Shown: piece after piece, positions 49,190 through 59,688 of the stretch
Layout of the letters: each line of letters starts with the position of its first letter
Numbering within the stretch: the first letter of the stretch is position 1
Origin: Sweltsa coloradensis
Lineage: Eukaryota > Arthropoda > Insecta > Plecoptera > Chloroperlidae
Assembly: GCA_024449915.1 (NCBI GenBank)
Contig: JAMZAV010000633.1
Location: forward strand, 161,001 to 225,000
Direction: 5' to 3'
DNA length: 64,000 bases
Position numbers and translations under genes: made by a program
Notes under the pieces: model-generated
The model's database searches: none
What the model was told of the DNA's origin: nothing
What the model saw: the letters and a program-made list of their open reading frames with translations, nothing else

Positions 49190-50982
49190 AAAGATACAAA
49201 AACAGAATGCTAGTTTAAAAAATTCAAATGATAAATATTAAAAATCAAAACGCTATAATGCATCACTAATAATAATCAGATGCGTGTATGTATGCGTGTG
49301 TATAAGAAAGTAATGGTACGGTTGACTTATTTATTTTTATACATTCTGCAAGAGCCACCTCGTGACTGAAAGTTAGCCCATCCCTTCATCCTGTATGCAT
49401 GACTTTGTTCAATCTATTTCACACGCTAATATAAACTACATGTGCTATGGAGTTTGTGTACAGCACAGATGTCTGAAACTTAGAAATCACCAGAATAATA
49501 CTGATGATTTTTTTTTAAATATGTAAAATTGGAATCTATTGAAGGGCTACTTCTTTTTTTTATTATGTAGGATATTGTTGATTATCTACGAACCTAAACA
49601 ATGGTTAGGTACATTTTAAAATTTAAATTCAATCATTCTGTAGGATATGATTTCATACTGTGATCGTATACATTGATTGATAACTTCCCTGAAGTGAGTT
49701 AGGCCCTATATAGAAAAATTGATATAATTTTCGATATTTATAAACGAAAAGTAAAGTTAAATGAAACTGGTACACTACACTACCAATGAAAGTAATCCAA
49801 ATCAGTGAACTGGACTGCACTTCGCAAGTTCGCGAATTGTTCAGGTTCAGGGTGCGAGATGTAGGAGGGATGTGGGTCCTTTCGGAACATTTCAGCAATC
49901 TCAAGATAACTATCGTATCTTACCACGAAAAGTTCATCAGACGAAAGAACATTTGGTTATCTAGACTTCTAGAAACTGTTAGTAGACAATTTTTTATTGT
50001 ATGAAATGTCAATAAACAAATTGTTACGAATTTATCTATACAATTAATTTTGTCTTAACACTAAACATTTCTAAGAATTAACGCAAATTGCTCTTTATTA
50101 AGCAATCATTAACAGGTCATTGTCACAATATTGTTCTAGACGTGAGGATTTCAGAAGATTATAAGTCAATGACTCTTCGGTGGCCTTTTAGTTTGTATAT
50201 CTCCACCTACACACTGACGTCTCTCAATCAGTTCTCAGAACCACCTTGACTTATCTCATTGGATATTATATATTTTTACTGTTTTAAGTTATTGCAAACA
50301 CTTGTTTTTGATCGATAAGGTGTCCTTATCTTGTAAACTAAGATCACGAATATTTTAGCATTCCTCTTCATAACAAAGGTGTTCCCCGGGAACTTGCCTA
50401 GTGCACTTATAAATTGATTTACGCTCAAGATAACGCCTCATTACGCCGTGTGTGTTGTCAATAATAAGACGATTCGTTTATTACTAATTTACGTGTGCGA
50501 GGCCAATTGCTGGAGTATCATTGTAAGTTATCATACAGATTGAATACTTTTATTTCACGTTTGCCTTGATATCACATTACGACGCTTCTATGTAGACATA
50601 TTTTTGTATTTGAAATACAAAAACAATATATTTGTGTTTATATATTTTACATTAGATAAATGTCTTCGCACTATTAATACATTGTGTGGCACTTGCCAAG
50701 ATAAGTAACAAAAATACGTGACCCAAAAGGCTAACCAATAGATACACCAGAAATATGTATTTCATGCTAAAAAAACTCTTCACAAATTGTCCTATAGCTC
50801 AAAAAAAAATTCAGTCCCGCAGTAGTTAAGTCACACACATGCAGTGGGGCATTTATTGCATCCTGGGCAGCTTTCTCATGATTAATAAAACTAATGTAGT
50901 TTAACACGTCTAATTTACTAAATTATGGTGATGCTAATCGTCATAAAGTTTGATTTTACTAACATGTTTGGAAATGTTGCAG
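49189..50982. other. Upstream region of the cGLR gene
   Basis: AT-rich. It must contain the promoter and 5' non-coding exon of the cGLR gene unless they lie further upstream. A TCAGT at 50228 with TATAT 33 bp upstream is a weak candidate start. No other gene seen. Confidence 0.35.
50957..50982 (+). promoter_or_regulatory. Branch point and acceptor before the first cGLR coding exon
   Basis: A perfect TACTAAC branch-point sequence (50957-50963) precedes GTTGCAG at 50976-50982, four bases before the start codon. This implies an intron in the 5' UTR. A possible donor GTAAGT occurs at 50523-50528, but the upstream exon and promoter could not be identified. Confidence 0.6.
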
Positions 50983-50986
50983 CGAC

Positions 50987-53900
50987 ATGGGAACAAACTT
51001 GCAAGCAACCGAGAATGTTGTTTTGGAATGCATAAACCTCAATCTAATAAGAATTCGAGGTGATGATAAGAAAGAATACATGCATTATTATAGTGAGGTA
51101 AGTTTTTTTTAATTCTAATATTATTAACTATTAAAAATCACAATAGTGTAGAGACATAATCAGGTCAATTCGTAGTAAATATTTCAAGATTTAAATAGGT
51201 GGTCGAATCTTTGTCACGTCATGCCGGAACACCCGCACGCAGCTGTTTTAATCACTAGGTGTTCGGGACAAGTTTTGCCAACATGAGAATTTTTGTATAC
51301 ATACAATAATCAAACAGTTATACCATTAGTATTGCTTCCTAGTAGTTAAAAACAGTACATGAATAATTCATAAATCATTAATCGTGCTATTATTAGTATA
51401 AGTATTAGTTTTAGGGCGCTTTAACAGGAAAGACTATTCGCGCCTCCAAGATATTTGTTTATTATGCTTAAGAGTTAACACCCATATATACTTATTTCCA
51501 AGGGGTGGAACGTAAGGGGAGACGCGGGGGGACCCGGGGTGGACAGGCCTGTGCTGGTCAGAACTAGCCACAAGCGTATGGGTAGGGCAGGGGTTCCCCC
51601 ACGTCGCGGTCGTCTTCGTCTGTGTCATCGTCCGTCCGTGTTGTCATTGTCGTCACCGTCGGGGAGGTAGTCAAAGGGAAGGGGAAAGTTCCGCGACGAC
51701 GACCCAGAGCTCGCCATTTTTCAGGGAGTGATTCTCTCCTACTCACCTTTCAAACCACGAGAAGGTTGCGAGTTGGTTTGGTAGACAGATTAATCGTGCT
51801 ATCAACTGAGTATTTGTAAATATAGAAACAAAATTAAACTTGAGCATCGGGTTTTACGATTTGTTCTTTTTAAATAATTTGTTTTAAATTGATTGCGCCC
51901 AGCATGATTTGGTTTAGAATTATTTATTTTCATATATATTTTTGTAAAATGATTCTTATGAAGCACACTACATTATTTTAGCTTCATTATAACGTTGTTA
52001 CAAACACTGTAGTCACGGGCGAATTGATTTCACGAACTTTTAGATTTCAACACTTTTGCGCGTGTAAAGCTACACTTTCAAACGACGGGATTTGGTCTTG
52101 CGGCCGACTCTGCCCATTCTCACGAATAGAAGTGATTTCATCCTGAATCCATCCGTTTAATCCACCTTCATTCCGCCTTGAATAACAAAACTAAAAACTA
52201 CGTGTGTATGCAGATTCAGGCCAAGCTATCATTTTCTACGACTTTGTTGTTTGCCCTGAAACATTTACCAAATGGCAGCTGCAGGGCCCTTTGAAACATT
52301 TCGATGTTTTGTTCTGTGGCTTATTTAACTGAGGTAGAAGAACTTTGTTTTACTGAGTGGGTATACTCTAAATACGGATTTATTTATTTTAATGTAATTT
52401 TCATTCAGAAAAAGTGGTATTAAGAAACTTTTAGTAATGTGTTCGTTTCTTTAGCAATATAACTTTATTTTTATTTTGTAAGAAGAGTTTGTTCTGTGAA
52501 GGGTTTCTTGTTCACGGTGGGAAACAAACAACTACTTTGCCAGATCAGCACATAAGGCAATACATGTGAATTTCGAGACAACCTATTCAGTTTCAGAACT
52601 GATTTTCAGTAGGGCGAACGAACACTGTCGGCGCCAACGTCATCGACGCGCAAATCATGCCCCGCATCCAGCATCCAGCATCCGTGCATGATTGATATAG
52701 AAGCTCTCCGGTTTGTCAAGATTCGCCCACAGCACAGTTCGTAACAACTCTACAGCAGTTAGATTGTGCTTCGTTGCTAAGACGGCTCCAAGTCATTGTG
52801 TATAGTTACACTTTGTATTTTTTTCCTTTTCAGGCACTGGAAAAAATGATTCATTACATGAAACAAGAAGACAAGCTTTTTGAGGCTATTTTCCAGCGCA
52901 TATTCTTCGCGGGCAGTTATTACGATGGTTTGAAAATAGATAAACCCGATGAGTACGACGTGGATCTAGTGATGAAGCTACCCATAGACTACGAGGATAT
53001 CGAGATTGTCAACCGAGGAACTAAGCCGCCCTTTATTAAGATTAGGGCAGAGGAACTCAAAGAATTGAAGAGTCATCCACGTTACGAAGATTACAAGTAA
53101 TTATTTATATATATAAGTGTTACCTACTTAGCGTATACAACTATCTCCACGAAGGCACGAACAATAAAAAACTTACTCATTTAAGTTTGATAAAAAATTG
53201 TATTCCCTTGGGCTTACTGAATTATTTATGCGATTAAAAGCAAGCATAATGCAGTTTTAATCAAGTAATTTTTCAAATATATGAACTTGTAACGGAAAGC
53301 TGTAGTAATACTTCCAATTTAGTTGCTTATTTCATAGTTCACAATTCTCACTTTTCATTATAATATTCAACATGTTCTTTTTACGAAACAATTCTATAAA
53401 GTTCAATACAAAGATAATTATTCAAAACGCTAAACACAAAACTTAGCGACGCCATGCTATTTTCTTTCAATCGTAATCAAATGTTATATGTGGTTTCCTT
53501 TTACAACCATATTTTGTTTTTAACTTTTCAGACCCATGGAGTCGTGGATAGATGAAAACGGGTTCTTATTGCAAACAAAATTTCGAGCGTGGATGAGCTC
53601 AGTCGTTGATAAAGCTATTAACGCATTGCCGGAGTATGTCCCTACTGCTAAATATACTGTAAGTATCAAGGGTAGCCAGGATTTTGATTCGGGGGTGGTG
53701 GTGGGGGGGTGGGGGTGATTTCGGGATTAAGGAATTTGTAGAACTGCACACAAAACTATTATGTCGGTAAAAGTACGTACCGTAGCACAATGGGAGGTCC
53801 CCCCAGTTAGTGCGGGTCTTAGGCGCATAGGCCCAGAATTTTTTGGATTTTTAACATTGCAAATAGTGACATTTTACTAGTTTTTAGAGTGCTTTTGTCG

Positions 53901-56900
53901 AAATTTATAAAATTATGAAGATCCACATACTGTCAGTTTTCAAAATCTTGCCATATGTAGGGCTTCATATGTATATTGTACAATCATAGTGATTAAGTAT
54001 TATTACTAGGAAAACGCTCAGTTGGACGCGTTGTTGAGCGAGCACCGGTACGTGCAACACGACCCGAGTACGACATTCCCATAATGTTACATACCAATAA
54101 GTCTTTAAGGTCTTGATCGATTTAGCTGAAAATTTGTAAAATAGGAGAGAATGGATAAAATCCACCGCCATCTAGAGGACCTTGACATCATTTCTTTGGG
54201 AAAACTATTTTACTCTTGATTTCTTCTAGGTGGTAGTACATAGTGACCAGAATTCTTGTGCGACTTTTCGTTGCCATGGTAACGTTACTTTTGTTAAAAT
54301 GTAATTTCTATCTACACTACTTATCGGATCAAAATAAAATTAACATATTCGTGACCGGACGGACATTCTAAATGATTTGGCTACCTCAGATTTTGTCGCC
54401 GTTTAGTTTTTAAAAAAAACTTTAGATTAACTTTAATGTAACTTTATAACTTTTTGAACGATTTTGCCACAAAACTAATGGCATTCAATCGGGAACGAAA
54501 CTTGCGGATGGTCAAAATTTCAACTCGATCCGAGCCTCCGTTTGACCGCTATCATGAGCCAAAAAAGCTGTGCGACTTTCCGTTGCCATGGTAACGGGAC
54601 TTTGTTATAATGTAATTTCCATCTACACTACTTATCGGATCAAAATAAAAATAACATATTCGTGATCGGACGGACATTCTAAATGATTTGGCCACCTCAG
54701 ATTTTGTCGCCGTTTAGTTTGAAAAAAAACTTTCGATTAACTTTAATGTAACTTTTTAACTTTTGAACGATTTTGCCACAAAACTATACAGCAACCCGCC
54801 TAGGTGGTATGTACATGTGTGCAAAATTTCAGGTCGATCAGAGAAACGGTGCGACCTGTATCGAAGCAGTAACAGAAAAAAAAAAAAAAAAACAGACATT
54901 GGAGCCATCTGAGTCAAGTGGAGACGCTCGCTTCGCTCGCTCAATAACCCTTCTTCTGATTTCGGGGGTGGGGGTGGGGGGGATCGGACACCCTGACCTG
55001 CCCCCCTTGTTACGCCCCTGGTAATTATGTACTGAGTGAAATGTAATTCCGGCTGGAGGACAAGCAATTCAAAAATTACAAAATCCAACCAAGCTCCGAA
55101 CGTGGATTGACCGCTTGAGTTATTCAGTACATTGCATAATGAGTAGGGCACTTTTCCAAACGCAATGTCCAGTCGTGTTGATTAGTGATAGTTTCCTTGC
55201 CGCCCGGAACCTACTTACTACTACTACTAGTACTACTTACTTACTAGGCCTACTCGCTTCGAATTGACACAATCACAATCACGAGTTTGACGGTATTCCG
55301 TGTTGACAAAGTGATAAGTGGTGATAGTACAGGGTACACCTACAAGAAATGAGATTCTAGACGATGTGTGGTGGAAGATAAGGATGGAGGAATATTAGAA
55401 TAATCCACGTCTTATGCGGGATTTCACAAGCTTTGGATCTGCGTCAGAAGACGTCCATCGTAGACGGCTGGCCGGCATCCATGTATAGGTTCGCATCGCT
55501 CCGATAGATTGTAACTATCCTTCACTCATTCCAATCTGTTACCGATCACCATCTCGAATATAATCAAGTATTTGGATGAGCGTAGCGAAGATTCCATTTC
55601 ACTACACTGGAGAAAAAAATCCGAATGTTTTTGTGTTTTTTTGTTTTTCTGTATTTTTGTCTGTTTGTCCACACGATTCCGGCTAAACCGATAATCCGAT
55701 TGCGATGAAATTTTATGGAGACCTTCGAAATCTCTGAACTTAGAACTGCCAAGTTTTTGAGCGCAATCGGAAAAATTTTTCTCATGAAAATCGCAATTTT
55801 ACGATTTTTTTCGATTTTTTAAAAATTTCTTCGACTTATAACACCTACATGCTTTATTCGATTTTAATGATTTTTGCACAGAACCTTTATTTTATGAATT
55901 TAAATACTCGTGTGAAATTTGAGCGCAATTGAAAAAATATTTATCATAAAAATCGAAATTTTACAGGTTTTTTCTTTTTTTAAACAATTCTTTGACTTAT
56001 AACACCTACATGTTTTATCCGATTGTAATGATTTTTTCACAGAACCCTTATTTTATGAATTAATAGATAAGTGTTAAATTTGAGCGCAATCGAGAAGTTA
56101 TTTCTTATAAAAATCGCAATTTTACGCTTTTTTTCTTTTTTTAACAATTTCAATTAATTTTTAAAAAATTAAAAAATTAAAGTTAATTTTTAATTTAATT
56201 TAATTTAATTTAAAAAATTTCAATTATGTAATGATTTTGCCACAGAACAACAAAAAATTCGCATAACACATGGCTGCTCAATGCACCAATTACGCTCATC
56301 CAACAACGCGGCGGGACTTAAAGCGTTTTCCTAGTATTGAAACATCGTGTAACTTCAAACATCATACACTCACTAAGATTCAGATCCACACTTCACCATT
56401 CATGATCAAACTCATCGAATTCATGATACGGTGGTTGTGGTGTTAGTACGTCCTGGGGTATTTGCAAGTCATACGAGTATTAACTCAGTCAAAAGGCAAA
56501 TTCTGTGGCATCAAGTCCTATTAAATAAACTATAAACATTCCGTTCCTTGTTATACCCTAATATTCCCACATTGCTCGTTTCCCGACGAGGGTCAAGTTT
56601 CCCTTTGACTAGTTTCTCATCATCATGATTACATAGGACCAGTTTCTAAGTAAATAGAACTTGATGTTTGATATTATTGCTTCAGGTGTCTCGAAAAACC
56701 ACAGGTCCTGCGGTAACGCTTCACTTTGACGTAAAAAATACTCTAATTGAACTAGATGTGGATCTTGTACCAGTCATCGAGTTTACTCCAAAGAAGTGGC
56801 CCCCTCCTCCCGTAGTAAAGAACCCCTACCCGGGCATCGAGGAGTTCACGTGGTTCATTGTACCCAAACCTAGTTCAAAGATTCCGGGAGAAGCGAACGA

Positions 56901-59653
56901 CACGTTTTGGAGGATGGCATTCCATCAGCAGGAGAGGGAGATGATGGAAGACAAAAACCTCTTGAAGCCCGTCATCCGACTTATGAAGGTAAAAATACTT
57001 GTTTACACCATAAAAGTGGGAGATATGTACAATGTACATTCTGCTGTTTTTTCATTACGAAACACATGAGAAACAACATGATACTAATAGTTTATCTTGT
57101 AAATATGGGACATTTCAAGAACCATATCAGACTTAACTTATATTTAACTTTTTTTTTCTTTTTTTTAAATGTGGATTGGTAATTGAATTTTCAATTTAAA
57201 TGTTTACTCCTAAATTCGACTAAATAACGTCATCTTTAAAAACTTAAAGAAACGTTGAATTCGTACCACGTTCCCGCATTTTGTTTTTTTTAAAGTAGCA
57301 ATTAGTTGCTGATGCTAGAAACTAAACATGTTCTTTCAAAAGTTACATAAAAAGATGCAAGTTCCCCCCAAATATTATATGGGTTATGGGGTTATTCTAA
57401 TTCCTTTTGACTTTGAGCAACATTTAGGCAACAATGTTATATCATGGAGTTTAAATAGTACAAACTCCATGGTTATAATGTTGGACTAGCAGATATACAA
57501 AAATAAAATTTACATTGAAGTACATAATCAGTAATCATTGTTTATTTAAGATATTTCAAATTGTTTTACATACTGGAAAGGGTTTTTGGTTATAGTTGTG
57601 TAATATTCATAACTAATATTGATTAGTATAAAAAAAGTTGTTTCCGAAACCATGGAAAACTTTTAATGTGCGTTATAGAACAATTACCATTGACCAACAC
57701 TTGTATAGATTCTAGTATTATAGTGAGCTGAGTTTATATTACTTTGTAGTACTTGCAAATGTTTAATGTATGCTGATGACCTGAAAGTGTACAAACGCAT
57801 CAACAATATTGAGGACTGCGAGTCTCTCCAAACGGAGCTTGATGCATTTTCTACGTGGTGTAAGTCATGGAAGCTTAACCTAAATGTGGCTAAGTGTAAT
57901 TTTATTACGTTTACTACTAAAAGGAAAGGTAATATTGACTTCATTTACCAGCTTGATAACTCTCCGCTAATGAAGGTGAATACTATCCGTGATTTAGGTG
58001 TACAACTGTCTAGTGATCTCTCATACAATAATCACCTACAGCTTATCATCCCGAAGGCCCTTAAAATGCTCGGCTTTGTGAAAAGGAATTGCACAAAAGA
58101 CTTTTCCATTGGCACTTTCAGGAAGCTTTTTGTGGCTTTAATAAGACCTCAAATTGACTATGCAAGTGTCATATGGAACCCTCATCACATTACCAAAATT
58201 CGTAGCATTGAACGTATCCAGCAGAAGTTCGTTAAGCATGTCTGCTACAAGACCAATGTTACTTATCATAGATGCAACTATTCAACTTTATGCAAGAATT
58301 TAAATCTTGCATCACTCGAAAATCGTCGCCAGCATACAGATCTAATATTTCTGTATAAGCTTCTGCACAATTATTTTGACTCTCAGCTTCTTCATTCAGT
58401 ACATTTTCACGTTCCTGCAAGACTAACACGAAACCTTCAGACTTTCCATCTTCCCAGAAGCAGACTAGACATTTTTAGTAATTCACCAATAAACCGGATC
58501 CAACATAAACCAATTAGTTGTCATCCATCCTGATCTTGACATTAATCACCTAAACTTTCAATGTTTTAAAAACTATTTCTTCAAAATATGTTCTTGAGGT
58601 TTATAACTTTTGTAATCGTCATAGGTTATTTTATTTTTTTGCATTTCGTTTAGTATAATGTTCTTTTGTGCACCTGAGACATATTTAGATGTTGTTTGAT
58701 TTTTGATATCATTTTTATTTTTTGTGCTTTAGTATTAGCTAATTTTATGAAATGCCTATATCGCACTTGTGGAGGTAACTCTGTTGTTGGTGGCAATAAA
58801 ATAAAATAAAATAAAATAAAAGCATTTTAGTTGTTAGATGCCAACGATAAAAGTTCTGATTCATCACAACAGTCAAAATATATTGTTACATTTTTTTATT
58901 GCTTGTGAAAGTCAATTGCTTGCTTTGGTGCTGTTATATATCACTAGGAAAACGCTTAAGTCCCGCCGCGTTGTTGGATGAGCGTATATGGTGCATTGAG
59001 CTGCCATGTGTTACGCGGATTTTCTGTTGGTCTGTGAAAAATTCATTACTTAGTCGAAGATTTTTTTTAATTAAATTAAATTAAATAAAAAATTAACTTA
59101 ATTTTTTTAATTAAATTAAATTAAATAAAAAATTAACTTAATTTTTTTAATTAATCGTAATTTTTAAAAAAGAAAAATCGTAAAATTGCAATTTTCATAA
59201 GAAATAATTATTCGATTGCGCTTAAATTTAACATGAATATATTAATTCATAAAATGAAAGTTCTGTAAAAAAATCATTACAATAGGATAAAGCATGTAGG
59301 TGTTATAAGTCAAAGAATTGTTTTAAAAAAAGAAAAAAAAACGTAAAATTACGATTTTCATGAGAAATAATTTTTCGATTATGCTCAAATTTCACACGAA
59401 TATCTTAATTCATAAAATTAAGGTTCTGTGAAAAAATCATTACAAACGGATAAAGCATGTAGGTGTTATAAGTCGAAGAAGTTTTTTTTAAATCGAAAAA
59501 ATCGAAAAATTGCGTTTTTTATGAGAAATAATTTTTTGATTGGGCTCAGAAACGTGGCAATTCTAAGTTCAGAGATTTCAAAGGCCTCCAAAAATTTCAT
59601 CGCAATTGGAGTATCGGTTTAGCCGGAATCGTGTTAACAAACACAGAAAAATA

Positions 59654-59688
<35 letters not shown>

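Noticed and set aside
54756..55151. 131-codon open frame on the minus strand
   Set aside because: It overlaps the subfamily 3 Helitron-like element and adjoining GC-rich repeat and contains poly-Phe and poly-Pro runs from homopolymer tracts.
57766..58533. 255-codon open frame as a host gene within the cGLR intron
   Set aside because: It starts at the YADD site of a reverse transcriptase and ends before a TAAAA-type tail, so it is a truncated LINE.
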